Below are positions 18,813 to 27,519 of a stretch of 64,000 nucleotides of DNA, in pieces. Origin of the DNA: Massilia alkalitolerans DSM 17462 (lineage in GTDB: Bacteria; Pseudomonadota; Gammaproteobacteria; Burkholderiales; Burkholderiaceae_D); assembly GCF_000427785.1 (NCBI RefSeq), contig NZ_ATYR01000003.1:169196-233195 (forward strand), given 5' to 3'. Position 1 is the first letter of the stretch. The number at the start of each line of letters is the position of its first letter. Position numbers and translations under genes: made by a program. The notes beneath the pieces were generated by a model. The model did not search any database, was not told where the DNA came from, and saw only the letters and a list, made by a program, of their open reading frames with translations.

Positions 18813-21287
18813 TCAATCGGGCAGGCGCGCGTCCCTGGCAAGCATCTCCTGCAGCATCTCACGCGGCAGCGCGGGGCTGAAGTAAAAGCCCTGCATCTGG
18901 TCGCAGTCGTGTTCGCGCAGGAAGGCGATCTGCTCGCGCGTCTCGACGCCTTCGGCCACCACCTTGAGCTTGAGGTTGTGGCCGAGCGCGATGATGGCGC
19001 GCGTGATGACCAGGTGGCCGTCGTGGCCGACGTCGCCCAGGAAGGAGCGGTCGATCTTGATGACATCGACCGGGAATTTCTGCAGGTGGCTCAGGCTCGA
19101 GTACCCGGTGCCGAAATCGTCGATCGACAGGCGCACCCCTAGAGCCTTGAGTTGGCCCAGCGCGTCCAGCGCTTCGTCGGGATGGTCCATCAGCTGGCTC
19201 TCGGTCACCTCGAGTTCGAGCGAACGCGGGTCGACGCCGTGGCGGCGCAGGGTCGCGCCGAGGCGCTCGGCGAACTGGCGCTGGCGCAGTTGGCGCGCCG
19301 ACAGGTTGACCGCGATGACGAAATCCTTCACGCCGAGCGCTTCCATGGCCTTGAGCGCGCCGCAGGCCTCGTCGATGACCCAGTCGCCCAGCGGCACGAT
19401 CAGACCGGTTTCCTCGGCCACCGGGATGAAGCGGTCGGGCGGGATCACCCCCTCGACCGGATGGCGCCAGCGCACCAGGGCCTCGGCGCCCACCACTTTG
19501 CCGCTGCGCAGGTCGACCTTCGGCTGGTAATCGAGCACCATCTCGTGCTCGCGGATCGCGCGGCTCAGGTTCGCCTCCAGCATCAGGTGCTCGTGCACGA
19601 TCTGGTTCAGGTCGGTGGAATAGAACTGGAAGTTGTTCTTGCCGAGGGTCTTGGCGTGGTACATGGCGGCGTCGGCCGCACGCATGATCTTCTCGGGACT
19701 GTCGCCGTCGTCGGGGAAGATGCTGACGCCGATGCTGGTGCCGGGCAGGATGTCGCGCCCCTTCACTTCTACCTTCGCCATGACGCTGCGGCGGATGCGC
19801 TCGATCAGTTCGGCGATGCGTTCGTGGCTGGCCGGGTTGCAGATGACGAGGACGAATTCGTCGCCGCCCATGCGCGCGATGGTGTCCTCCTCGCGCACGT
19901 TCTCGCGCAGGCGCTGGGCGATTTCGCGCAGCACCGCATCGCCGGCATCATGGCCGAAGTTGTCGTTGATGTGCTTGAAGTTGTCGAGGTCGAGGAAGGC
20001 CAGCGCCACCATGAAGCCGCCGCGCTTCGCGTTCTCGATGGCCTGGCGCAGCCGGTCCTGCAGCAGCGTGCGGTTGGCCAGGCCGGTGAGCGGGTCGTGG
20101 TGGGCCAGGTGGTGCAGGCGGCGCTCGTAGTGGCGGGCCTCGGTGATGTCGTTGATGACCCCGACGAAGTGCGTGATCTCGCCGTCGGCGTTGGACACCG
20201 GATCAATGCGCAGGTCGTTCCAGAACACCTCGCCGTTCTTGCGCTTGTTGCGCAGCACCACGCGCACGCTTTCCCTGCGCGCGAGCGCTTCGCGGATGCG
20301 CTGGCGCTCGTCCTCGTCGCAGCCCGGGATGGCCATGAAGCGCGGATCCTGGCCCCGGATCTCGGAAAGCAGGTAGCCGGTGATGCGCTCGAAGGCCGGG
20401 TTGACGTAGTCGATGCGGTGCTCGTCTTCTTCGCAGCGGGTGATGACGATGGCGTTCAGGCTCGAGAAGATGGCGCGCTCGCGCACCCGCAGGCCGATTT
20501 CGGCCTGCTTGCGCGCCGTGATGTCCATGCCGGTGCCGAACACGACCGGAACGTTGCCCAGGTGGGCCAGGGAACAGCGGAACAGGTAGGGCGTGCGCTT
20601 GCCGTGCTTGCCGACCAGTTCCGCCTCGTGCGTGGAGCCGCCGCCGTCGAAGGCGGCGAGGATCTTGTCGACGATGAGGGGCCGCTCCTTTTCGTCGAAG
20701 AAGAACTTGACGTTGGAAGTGGGCAGCTCATCGGCATCCATCTCCAGCGCTTCTTCCAGCTGGTGGTTCCACAGCAGTAGGTGGCCGCTCTGGTCGATCA
20801 CGTAGAACACGCAGGGCAGCGACTCGAGGATGTCGGCCACCGGCAGGTCCTGGATCAGGGCATAGCGCGTCGGGAACTGCCTGGTGCGCGGGATGAGGAT
20901 GACGCTGAAGGTGCCGGGCGTCTCGGTGTCGAAGGACTGCGGCGCCACCGTGATGCGCACCGGCAGGCGCCGGCCGTCGGCCGTGTGCAGGGTGCCATCG
21001 TTCTCGGCGTCGGCGCGCGCGGCCATGCGCGGTTCAGCGCCTGCGGGGTCGTCGAACTCGACGATGCGGTCCAGGGTCATGCCCTGGATTTCGCCGGGGC
21101 CGTAGCCGGCCAGTTTTTCGCAGGCCTTGTTCCAGCTGGTGACGGTCCCGGCCGCATCGACGACGAACACGGCAAGGGGCAGGGGCGACAGGTTCAAAGC
21201 TCCTCCGGGATGGCCGCGCAGCGGTGCGCGCGGCAGGCAGTGAGCACGTAAATACATGATAGCGCAGCAACCGATGCCGGGCCACAC
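18813..21287 (-). CDS. PAS-GGDEF-EAL cyclic-di-GMP turnover protein, 824 aa
   Basis: Three PAS modules occupy roughly residues 25-390. The diguanylate cyclase active site R-M-G-G-D-E-F is intact at 474-478, and the phosphodiesterase motif E602-A-L in G-A-E-A-L-V-R-W-R-H-P is also intact, with the downstream D-D-F-G-T-G-Y-S-S loop. Both enzymatic activities are therefore possible, with one usually dominating. No membrane segment is seen. The start is uncertain: an internal ATG 30 bases downstream (21257) is equally plausible, and neither has a good ribosome site. It converges on the hybrid kinase gene with an 18-base gap. Confidence 0.9.
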   Translation of the reverse strand: MWPGIGCCAIMYLRAHCLPRAPLRGHPGGALNLSPLPLAVFVVDAAGTVTSWNKACEKLAGYGPGEIQGMTLDRIVEFDDPAGAEPRMAARADAENDGTLHTADGRRLPVRITVAPQSFDTETPGTFSVILIPRTRQFPTRYALIQDLPVADILESLPCVFYVIDQSGHLLLWNHQLEEALEMDADELPTSNVKFFFDEKERPLIVDKILAAFDGGGSTHEAELVGKHGKRTPYLFRCSLAHLGNVPVVFGTGMDITARKQAEIGLRVRERAIFSSLNAIVITRCEEDEHRIDYVNPAFERITGYLLSEIRGQDPRFMAIPGCDEDERQRIREALARRESVRVVLRNKRKNGEVFWNDLRIDPVSNADGEITHFVGVINDITEARHYERRLHHLAHHDPLTGLANRTLLQDRLRQAIENAKRGGFMVALAFLDLDNFKHINDNFGHDAGDAVLREIAQRLRENVREEDTIARMGGDEFVLVICNPASHERIAELIERIRRSVMAKVEVKGRDILPGTSIGVSIFPDDGDSPEKIMRAADAAMYHAKTLGKNNFQFYSTDLNQIVHEHLMLEANLSRAIREHEMVLDYQPKVDLRSGKVVGAEALVRWRHPVEGVIPPDRFIPVAEETGLIVPLGDWVIDEACGALKAMEALGVKDFVIAVNLSARQLRQRQFAERLGATLRRHGVDPRSLELEVTESQLMDHPDEALDALGQLKALGVRLSIDDFGTGYSSLSHLQKFPVDVIKIDRSFLGDVGHDGHLVITRAIIALGHNLKLKVVAEGVETREQIAFLREHDCDQMQGFYFSPALPREMLQEMLARDARLPD

Positions 21288-21372
21288 GAAACTCTTATGT
21301 CGTGCGGCAAGATCGCTGCGGAAGGAGGCGCCCTGCCCTTACAATGTCGTCTGAAGCTTTGACAGGTGGGAC

Positions 21373-21768
21373 ATGGCAGTCATCGATCCGGCGGAAGTCG
21401 AATTCAGCGCAATCCGGGCCCAGGGACCGGGCGGACAGAACGTGAACAAGGTGTCGTGTGCGGTGCACGCGCGCTTCGACGTGGCCGCGTCGTCCTTGCC
21501 GGCAGCCGTCAAGGAGCGCCTGCTGACCCTGCGCGACGCCCGCATCACGCAGGAAGGCGTGATCGTTCTCAAGGCGCAGGCCTCGCGCAGCCTCGAACAG
21601 AACAAGCTGGATGCGCTGCAGCGCCTGCAGGCCCTGGTCGACCAGGCCAGCGTCGTACCCCAGGTACGCCGCCCGACCCGGCCGACGCGCGGATCGCAGC
21701 TGCGCCGGCTCGATGCCAAGGCGCGCAGCGGGCGGGTCAAGTCCTTGCGCGGCAAGGTCAGCGAATAG
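21373..21768 (+). CDS. arfB: Alternative ribosome-rescue factor ArfB (YaeJ), 131 aa
   Basis: A peptidyl-tRNA hydrolase-like release factor that frees stalled ribosomes. The catalytic GGQ motif is G20-G21-Q22 in G-P-G-G-Q-N-V-N-K. The last 30 residues are rich in Lys and Arg (R-R-L-D-A-K-A-R-S-G-R-V-K), the tail that enters the empty mRNA channel. Length fits the family (about 130-140 residues) and there is no codon-recognition domain, which excludes RF1/RF2. It stands alone between divergent and convergent neighbours. Confidence 0.93.
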   Translation: MAVIDPAEVEFSAIRAQGPGGQNVNKVSCAVHARFDVAASSLPAAVKERLLTLRDARITQEGVIVLKAQASRSLEQNKLDALQRLQALVDQASVVPQVRRPTRPTRGSQLRRLDAKARSGRVKSLRGKVSE

Positions 21769-21777
21769 CCCGGGGGG

Positions 21778-21999
21778 CTAGGCCGCCCCGCCCGGGTCCG
21801 CCTTGCGGATCATGGTGGCCACGTTCTGCAGCTCGCGCACCACGCCGAGGACGGTGGGTTCGAAACGCTCGAACATGTACTGGGTCGCGGCCTCGGCCGT
21901 CAAGCCTTCCGGCGTCTCGTGCACCAGGCGCTTCATCGCCAGTTCGCGCACATGGTAGGCGAACAGCAGTTCGCTGTAATCCATCGATCTTGCGTCCAT
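21778..21999 (-). CDS. Small conserved-looking hypothetical protein, 73 aa
   Basis: A mainly helical 73-residue protein with alternating acidic and hydrophobic residues and no signal or membrane segment. It runs convergently against arfB, with 9 bases between stops. Codon use matches the neighbourhood. A Met codon six residues in (M-D-Y-S-E) could be the true start. I do not recognise the family and assign no function. Confidence 0.6.
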   Translation of the reverse strand: MDARSMDYSELLFAYHVRELAMKRLVHETPEGLTAEAATQYMFERFEPTVLGVVRELQNVATMIRKADPGGAA

Positions 22000-22104
22000 C
22001 GTTTCCTCTTCTGCCTGGGTTCCGGCATCGACAATAGCATGCCGCTGCCGATACCAGGCGACGGCGCTATCATCTCCTTATCGACAACCGAGAGGATGCA
22101 CGCC

Positions 22105-22803
22105 ATGTCCCCTGCCCTGCACGCCAGCCTCGACCGGCCGGTGTGGTCGTCCCTCGAAGGCGGCCACCGCCACCTGGCCCGCGGCGGCCCGCTGGCCAGG
22201 CGCTATCCGCGCGAGATCGGTCCCTTTGCGGCACTGGCCGACGACAGTCCCGCGGCCTGGGAGGCGCTGGCGGCGCTGCTCGAACCCGGCGAGGCGGCCA
22301 TGCTGGTCACGCCCGAGGCGCCGCGCCAGACGGCCGCGCAGCGGTCCGGACTGGTGCTGACGCCGCTCGATCCGGTGCTGCAGATGGTGGCCACGCGCGC
22401 GCCACGGCCCGGCACGCTGCCGTTCACGGTGCTGGGCGAGGCGGACGCCGGCGAGATGCGCCTGCTTGCCGGGCTGACCAACCCGGGGCCGTTCGCAGAG
22501 CGTACCCACGAACTGGGCGAATTCCTCGGCATCCGGGATGGCGGCCGACTGGCGGCGATGGCAGGGGAACGGATGCGCCCGCATGGCGGGGTCGAGGTGA
22601 GCGCGGTCTGCGTCCATCCCGAGCATCGCGGCAAGGCCTATGCGCGCCACCTGCTGGCCGAGCGCACGCTTCGCATCATGTCGGGGGGCCGGCAAGCCTT
22701 CCTGCACGTCTATCCCGGCAACCTGGGCGCAATCGCCCTGTACGAGTCGCTGGGCTACGTGCTGCGCCGCCAACTGCACCTGACGCGCGTCATGCCGGCC
22801 TGA
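22105..22803 (+). CDS. GNAT-family N-acetyltransferase, 232 aa
   Basis: The C-terminal half carries the acetyl-CoA-binding motif A region V-S-A-V-C-V-H-P-E-H-R-G-K-A-Y-A-R-H-L, with the R/Q-x-x-G-x-A signature written H-R-G-K-A. Motif B follows in L-H-V-Y-P-G-N-L-G-A-I-A-L-Y-E-S-L-G-Y, resembling the FR47-like subgroup. The N-terminal 110 residues are a degenerate half similar to double-GNAT proteins. ATG 22105 has an AGAGG ribosome site 9 bases upstream, better than the ATG at 22096 that abuts it. The substrate is unknown. Confidence 0.88.
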   Translation: MSPALHASLDRPVWSSLEGGHRHLARGGPLARRYPREIGPFAALADDSPAAWEALAALLEPGEAAMLVTPEAPRQTAAQRSGLVLTPLDPVLQMVATRAPRPGTLPFTVLGEADAGEMRLLAGLTNPGPFAERTHELGEFLGIRDGGRLAAMAGERMRPHGGVEVSAVCVHPEHRGKAYARHLLAERTLRIMSGGRQAFLHVYPGNLGAIALYESLGYVLRRQLHLTRVMPA

Positions 22804-22818
22804 AGCGCCGGTGCGGCC

Positions 22819-23283
22819 TCAGGTGCGCAGCAGCCGGAGCAACTGGTCGATGCGGTAGGGTTTGGCAATGAAGAGCTGCTTCATCGCCTGTCCGTTGAAC
22901 ATGCTTGGCGCCATATAGCCGGACGCGAGGATGATCTTGACCGCCGGATAGTTCCCGGCGATGCGTTCGGCCAGTTCCAGCCCATTCATGCCGGGCATCA
23001 TGACGTCGGAAATGACGGCGTCGATGTCGGGGTGGGCCGCTAGCATCTCGAGGGCTGCGGCGCCCGAATAGGCGACCATGGCGTCCATGCCGTGGGCCGC
23101 CAGCAGCATCTCGGCCAGGTCCGCTACGTCGGCCTCGTCATCGACGACCAGTACCTTGCGCACCTCTCCCACCTGTGCTCGCGCATCCTGTCCATCCGCC
23201 TGCATATTGCCGGGAGCGAATCCGGGCCGCCCCTTGTCACTGCACCAGCGGCTGTTCATCAAGCCGGACACTCGGTCCTCCAT
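22819..23283 (-). CDS. Stand-alone response-regulator receiver protein, 154 aa
   Basis: A receiver domain spans residues about 40-154, with the acidic residues D48-D49-E50, phosphorylation site in V-I-S-D-V-M-M-P-G-M-N-G, and the switch Lys in F-I-A-K-P-Y. There is no output domain. The first 38 residues are low in predicted structure, and a start at Met27 (23205) is possible; neither ATG has a clear ribosome site. Single receivers of this kind act as phosphate sinks or as targets of orphan hybrid kinases such as the two in this window; pairing is not demonstrated. Confidence 0.82.
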   Translation of the reverse strand: MEDRVSGLMNSRWCSDKGRPGFAPGNMQADGQDARAQVGEVRKVLVVDDEADVADLAEMLLAAHGMDAMVAYSGAAALEMLAAHPDIDAVISDVMMPGMNGLELAERIAGNYPAVKIILASGYMAPSMFNGQAMKQLFIAKPYRIDQLLRLLRT

Positions 23284-23421
23284 GGAGTGAGATTGTTGGT
23301 AACCAGAGCAGCCCCGGGGGGCTGCATGCGCCAGTATCGCGCAAACGCGCCGAAGGAAGCGCCCGGTTAAGCCTTTGCATGACCTTCGGTCTGCCCGGAA
23401 ATTCCTCCTCCCTTGTATCTG

Positions 23422-24951
23422 CTATCCGAACAGCCCGTGCAGGTACCAGCGCGGCTCGGCATCCTCGCCGGCGCCGACGATGCGTTCGCGGTAAATCCAG
23501 TACAAGGTATGGTCCTGCCCTTCGGCGATGAAGTAGTCGCGGGTCTGGGCCTCGCTCCACCAGCCGGCCTCGATGCGCTCGGGTGTCGAGGCCACCATCA
23601 GCGGCGAACCGTAGAAGGGCCGGTGGTTGCGCATGAGCAGCGCGATCGGCTTGGCCAGCAGCCAGCTCGGGCGCGGCAGGCTGGTGACAATCGGCGGCAG
23701 CCGCGCCGCAGCTGCCGCCGTGCGTTCGGTCTTTTGCTGCACCGGCACCCATTCGTTGGCCACCTCGGGCCGGTAATCGGCCTGGGGCAGCGCCTGCAGC
23801 ACGTTCTCCGGTCCCAGCCGCGCCACCAGCAGCTCCAGCATGCGCATGCGGTCTTCCTCGGTACCGCCCGGCTCGGGGAACAGCGATTCGGTCGGCGGCG
23901 CCATCGCCCTCACCTGCCGCGCTTCCAGCCCGAGCCCGATCACCGGTCCCGGCAGCTCCTGCCGGGCCAGGCGTTCCTTCAACAGGCGCACCAGGTGCTC
24001 GTCGCGCCAGGCGGGCTCGGCCAGGACGATCTCGAGCGGCGTCGGCGGCATCGCCACCCGTCCGCGCTCGTGCTCCATCAGCAAGGTGAAGCGCTCCACC
24101 GCGAGCTGGCGCGCGCACAGCCAGCCGACCAATTGCAGCACCAGGTGGTGGGCGCCGGCCAGCAGCAGATCGGCCTGCTCGATGCGGTCGAACAGTTCCA
24201 GCCGGGCCCGGAAATGCTCGGGCGGCGCGACCCAGTCGAACAGCTCGGGACACATGCCGTAGGCGGCGTCGAGCATGTCGAGCAGCTCGCGCCCGCAGCG
24301 CCGCTGCAGCCCCGGACGCGGCAGGCGCCGCAGCTGGCCCAGCGCCTCGCAGCCGATGCCTTCGAACCAGGACATATAGGGCCGGGCCGGCGGCAGCAGC
24401 GCCACCGGCAGGTGCTCGAGGCGGCGCTCGAGCGAAGCCATGCGCAAGGAACGTCCGAGGACGCGCCTGCCGCCCTGCCTGCTCCCGTGCGCCATCGCAT
24501 TCGCCCCCGCGCGCGCCAGCAGCCAGGCCGCGCGCGCCGTCGGTGCGCAGCTGACCGAGGCGGTGAAGCCGAGCGCGCGCAGGCTGGCGCGCACGCGGGC
24601 GCACAGGGCGCGGATGCCGCCGAACAGGCGCAGGCTGGCGCCGATGTCGAGCAGCAGCGTCGCCTCCTCGGCCAGCGCGACCTGGGGCGTGAACTGCAGC
24701 ATCGCCAGCGCGACCGCATCGAGCGCCTCGGCTTCGCGCGCGGGATTGCGCTCGTACAGCCGCGCTTCGGGCATGAGCATGAGCACACCGCCGCGCCGCA
24801 TGCCGCGCCCGACGCCGGCCGCGCGTGCTACTGGTGATACCGCCAGCACGCGGTCCTGCTCGAGCACGACGCTGCCCGGGTCACTGCACCAGTTGGGGCT
24901 GAAGATTTCGAGCGCCAGCTGGGGTAGGGAGAGGCCGATCCACAAACGCAT
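23422..24951 (-). CDS. imuB: ImuB, catalytically inactive Y-family polymerase homologue, 509 aa
   Basis: A subunit of the ImuA-ImuB-DnaE2 mutasome used in SOS-induced translesion synthesis. The N-terminus R-L-W-I-G-L-S-L-P-Q-L-A-L-E aligns with the first catalytic region of DinB-type polymerases but lacks the metal-binding Asp residues, as in known ImuB proteins, which act as an adaptor for the beta clamp. The family's A-L-A-M-L-Q-F-T-P stretch and the helix-hairpin region (about residues 170-210) are visible. The start at 24951 gives the conserved N-terminus and overlaps imuA by 71 bases. No dnaE2 is found in the window. Confidence 0.9.
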   Translation of the reverse strand: MRLWIGLSLPQLALEIFSPNWCSDPGSVVLEQDRVLAVSPVARAAGVGRGMRRGGVLMLMPEARLYERNPAREAEALDAVALAMLQFTPQVALAEEATLLLDIGASLRLFGGIRALCARVRASLRALGFTASVSCAPTARAAWLLARAGANAMAHGSRQGGRRVLGRSLRMASLERRLEHLPVALLPPARPYMSWFEGIGCEALGQLRRLPRPGLQRRCGRELLDMLDAAYGMCPELFDWVAPPEHFRARLELFDRIEQADLLLAGAHHLVLQLVGWLCARQLAVERFTLLMEHERGRVAMPPTPLEIVLAEPAWRDEHLVRLLKERLARQELPGPVIGLGLEARQVRAMAPPTESLFPEPGGTEEDRMRMLELLVARLGPENVLQALPQADYRPEVANEWVPVQQKTERTAAAAARLPPIVTSLPRPSWLLAKPIALLMRNHRPFYGSPLMVASTPERIEAGWWSEAQTRDYFIAEGQDHTLYWIYRERIVGAGEDAEPRWYLHGLFG

Positions 24952-25612
24952 GTCTTTGCAGGAGAGAAGAAGTGAGAGGTAAGCCGAGGGGTAAAAATAG
25001 CGGCGCATCGCGCTGCGGCCCCCGGCGCTTGACGAAATCGACGTGCATGCCGCCGGCCGCGGGCCGCAAGCCCAGGCGCAAGGGCGCGGGAGAAGCGTCC
25101 TGCGCCGCGGCCAGCGGGCGCAGCATGAAGAACAGGGTTTCCCCGGCTTGGGCCGCCAGGTGCAGGCGGCGCAGGCTTTCGCCGCGCGCATGGTTGGCCC
25201 AGAACAGCAGCGCGCCGCAACTGCCGCTGCGCAGCACCTGTTCGGCCGCCCACAGCGCGTCGGCGCTGCGGCTGGTACGCAGCCACAGCAGTCGCGAGGG
25301 CGGCAGGCCCAGCGCGGCCAGCGCCAGGGCCTGGGGCGGATGGGGCGGCTGCAGCAGGACGATGCGGCGCTCGGCGCAGGCCTGCAGGGCCGGGCGCAGC
25401 AGGCGCATTTCGCCGATGCCGGGCTGCTGTTGCAGCAGCTCGACCAGGGTGCCGACCGGCCAGCCGCCGCCGGGCAATTGAGAAGAGAGTGCGGCATGCC
25501 CGGTGTCGACGCAGCGCGTGCCGGAGCGTGCCAGCTGCGAGGCGCGCCAGAGCGAAGGGTGCAAGGCCTCCGGCGCCATAGGGGAAGCCCCTGCGGTGGG
25601 TGAGCAGTTCAT
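24881..25612 (-). CDS. imuA: ImuA, SOS translesion-synthesis accessory protein, 243 aa
   Basis: A RecA-fold relative (SulA/ImuA family) that forms the mutasome with ImuB and DnaE2. Signature stretches are H-P-S-L-W-R-A-S-Q-L, T-G-H-A-A-L-S-S-Q-L-P-G-G-G-W-P-V-G-T-L-V-E-L-L near the N-terminus, and a long Leu/Arg-rich centre. The start at 25612 is 18 bases from the LexA box; a start at Met12 (25579), preceded by an AGGGG tract, is equally possible. The 3' end overlaps imuB by 71 bases, so translation of the two is probably coupled. The unit is under SOS control through the upstream box. Confidence 0.85.
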   Translation of the reverse strand: MNCSPTAGASPMAPEALHPSLWRASQLARSGTRCVDTGHAALSSQLPGGGWPVGTLVELLQQQPGIGEMRLLRPALQACAERRIVLLQPPHPPQALALAALGLPPSRLLWLRTSRSADALWAAEQVLRSGSCGALLFWANHARGESLRRLHLAAQAGETLFFMLRPLAAAQDASPAPLRLGLRPAAGGMHVDFVKRRGPQRDAPLFLPLGLPLTSSLLQRHAFVDRPLPTPAGARNLQPQLVQ

Positions 25613-25629
25613 ATGGGTTGGTAAAAAAG

Positions 25630-25649
25630 TACTGTATAAACGTACAGTA
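25630..25649 (-). promoter_or_regulatory. LexA (SOS) box upstream of imuAB
   Basis: The 20-base site reads TACTGT, eight bases (ATAAACGT), then ACAGTA: an exact CTGT-N8-ACAG core with symmetric TA flanks. This is the canonical beta/gammaproteobacterial LexA operator. It sits 18 bases upstream of the earliest imuA start and overlaps the likely -10 region on that strand, so LexA binding would block imuAB transcription until DNA damage. Confidence 0.9.
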
Positions 25650-25841
25650 CTCGCTGAGCCCGGATTTGGCAAGATGTATTCTTTTAGGCCATACCAGTTG
25701 GGCGATTGGTATTGACAGAACTTAAAGGTGTGCCCTGCCTGGAAAACCGCGCCAGCATGGCGAATCATGAAATAATGGCGCTCTGTCCATTTACACCCAG
25801 ACAATGATTAACCTGTCTCATGCACGCGACGGAGTCGCCCT

Positions 25842-27080
25842 GTGAATACGCTCCAGCTCACCGGCGCCATCCTGTTCGCGATCGCCCTCGTCCACACCTT
25901 TTCCACCAAGCTGTTTCACTCACTAGCCAAGCGGCACCCGCGCCATGCCGGGCTGTTCCACCTGCTGGGCGAAGTCGAAGTCGTGTTCGGCTTCTGGGCC
26001 TTCGTGCTGATCCTGGCCATGGCCCTGCTGGCCGATGGCGCCACGGCCATCGCTTATGTCGAATCGCGCCAGTACACCGAGCCGCTGTTCGTGTTCGTGG
26101 TGATGGTGATCGCGGCCTCGCAGCCGGTGCTCGACGCCGTGCGCGACCTGCTGGCCCTGCTGGCCCGGCTGGCCCCGGTACGCACCGAGGTGGCCTTGTG
26201 CTGGCTCGGCCTGGCGCTGGTGCCTCTGTCCGGCTCCCTGATCACCGAGCCGGCCGCGATGACGCTGGCGGCCCTGATGCTGGCCCCGCAGGTATTCCGG
26301 CCCGGCATTCCCGAATGGCTCAAGTACGGCGCGATCGGCGTCCTGTTCGTGAACGTCTCGATCGGCGGCACCCTCACCTCCTACGCCGCCCCGCCGGTGT
26401 TGATGGTGGCCGGCACCTGGGGCTGGGACAGCGCCTTCATGGCCTCCACCTTCGGCTGGCGCGCCGCGCTGGCGGTGGTGTTCAACGCGACCGTCATCAC
26501 CCTGCTGCTGCGCCGTCACCTGACGCCGGGGAACACGGTCGAGGACGTGCAGTTGCCCTGGGTGGTCTCGATCGTCCACCTGGTCCTCCTGGGGAGCGTG
26601 GTGCTGCTGGCGCACCATCCGGTGCTGTTCATCGGCCTGTTCCTGCTCTTCCTCGGCTATACCCAGGCCTACCCGAAACACCAGTCGCGCCTGATCATCA
26701 AGGAAGGCCTGCTGGTCGGCTTCTTCCTGGCCGGGCTGGTGGTGCTGGGCGGCATGCAGCAATGGTGGCTGCAGCCGCTGGTGTCGAGCCTGGAGCCGAC
26801 CGCGCTGTTCTTCGGCGCGCTGGCCCTGACGGCAATCACCGATAATGCGGCACTGACCTACCTCGGTTCCCTGATCGAGGGTTTATCGGACCACGCCAAG
26901 TACATGCTGGTGGCCGGCGCGGTCGCCGGTGGCGGCCTGACCGTCATCGCCAACGCGCCGAACCCGGCCGGCGCCGCGCTGCTGCGCGAGGGCTTCGAGG
27001 ACGGTTCGATCGGCATGGGCGGGCTGTTCCTGGGGGCGCTGGGGCCGACCTGCGTGGCGGCGGTGATGTTCCTGATCTAG
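25842..27080 (+). CDS. Putative Na+/H+ antiporter (Na_H_antiport_3 family), 412 aa
   Basis: An inner-membrane protein with about 10-11 hydrophobic segments spanning its whole length. It resembles the PF07399 putative Na+/H+ antiporters, with conserved-looking glycine-rich segments N-V-S-I-G-G-T-L-T-S-Y-A-A-P-P-V and I-T-D-N-A-A-L-T-Y-L-G-S-L, the latter of the kind carrying ion-binding Asp/Asn in this superfamily. Translation starts at GTG 25842, preceded by GGAG seven bases away. The HepT-like gene begins 10 bases after its stop. Transport specificity is inferred from family resemblance only. Confidence 0.82.
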   Translation: MNTLQLTGAILFAIALVHTFSTKLFHSLAKRHPRHAGLFHLLGEVEVVFGFWAFVLILAMALLADGATAIAYVESRQYTEPLFVFVVMVIAASQPVLDAVRDLLALLARLAPVRTEVALCWLGLALVPLSGSLITEPAAMTLAALMLAPQVFRPGIPEWLKYGAIGVLFVNVSIGGTLTSYAAPPVLMVAGTWGWDSAFMASTFGWRAALAVVFNATVITLLLRRHLTPGNTVEDVQLPWVVSIVHLVLLGSVVLLAHHPVLFIGLFLLFLGYTQAYPKHQSRLIIKEGLLVGFFLAGLVVLGGMQQWWLQPLVSSLEPTALFFGALALTAITDNAALTYLGSLIEGLSDHAKYMLVAGAVAGGGLTVIANAPNPAGAALLREGFEDGSIGMGGLFLGALGPTCVAAVMFLI

Positions 27081-27090
27081 TGGAGGGTAT

Positions 27091-27507
27091 ATGGACGACG
27101 ACATCCTGGTACAGAAGGCGGGGACGATCGAACGCTGCTGCCGGCGCGCGCGCGAGGAATACGAAAAGGACCCGACCACTTTTGTCACCGACCTCACGCG
27201 CCAGGATGCGGCCACCCTCAACGTGATCCGCGCCTGGGAAGCCGCCATCGAGATGGGCGACTACGTGATCGGCAACGCCAGGCTCGGCCTGCCGCACGAC
27301 GAACGCGAAGTCATCACCCTGCTGGCCGAACACGGCTGGATCTCTCCCCTGCTGGCCGAGGACCTCAAGCGCACCGGCGAATTCTGCCGCGCCGAATGGG
27401 ATTACCAGGAAGCGCCGCTGCCGGCGCTGGTAACCATCATCAAGCGCGGGCTGGACGATTTCGGGGTGTATGCCCAGGCGCTGGTGAGCGGGGCGTCCTC
27501 CGCCTGA
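27091..27507 (+). CDS. HepT-like (DUF86) protein with lost RNase motif, 138 aa
   Basis: The sequence follows HepT toxins of the MntA/HepT system along its length: I-x-R-C-x-x-R near residue 14, a Q-D-A-A-T-L-N-V segment at 38-45, E-A-x-I-E-M/I-x-x-Y at 50-58, G-x-P-H-D-E-R-E at 66-73, and a C-terminal L-D-D-F-x-x-Y. Active HepT has an R-x4-6-H-x-Y motif in R-N-x-x-V-H; here that position reads F98-C-R-A-E-W103-D-Y105, so both catalytic Arg and His are gone. No MntA-type nucleotidyltransferase is adjacent. It is probably cotranscribed with the antiporter. An RNase-dead HepT may have a binding role; this is inference. Confidence 0.75.
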   Translation: MDDDILVQKAGTIERCCRRAREEYEKDPTTFVTDLTRQDAATLNVIRAWEAAIEMGDYVIGNARLGLPHDEREVITLLAEHGWISPLLAEDLKRTGEFCRAEWDYQEAPLPALVTIIKRGLDDFGVYAQALVSGASSA

Positions 27508-27519
27508 TCCAGCACGGCC

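Noticed and set aside
23300..23335. GC hairpin after imuB (GCAGCCCC/GGGGGCTGC) as a terminator
   Set aside because: The stem is imperfect and no T tract follows on either strand, so evidence is too thin.
25804..25845. 13-codon ORF whose stop overlaps the GTG start of the antiporter gene
   Set aside because: No ribosome site of its own; the antiporter has its own GGAG site, so a leader peptide is not needed.
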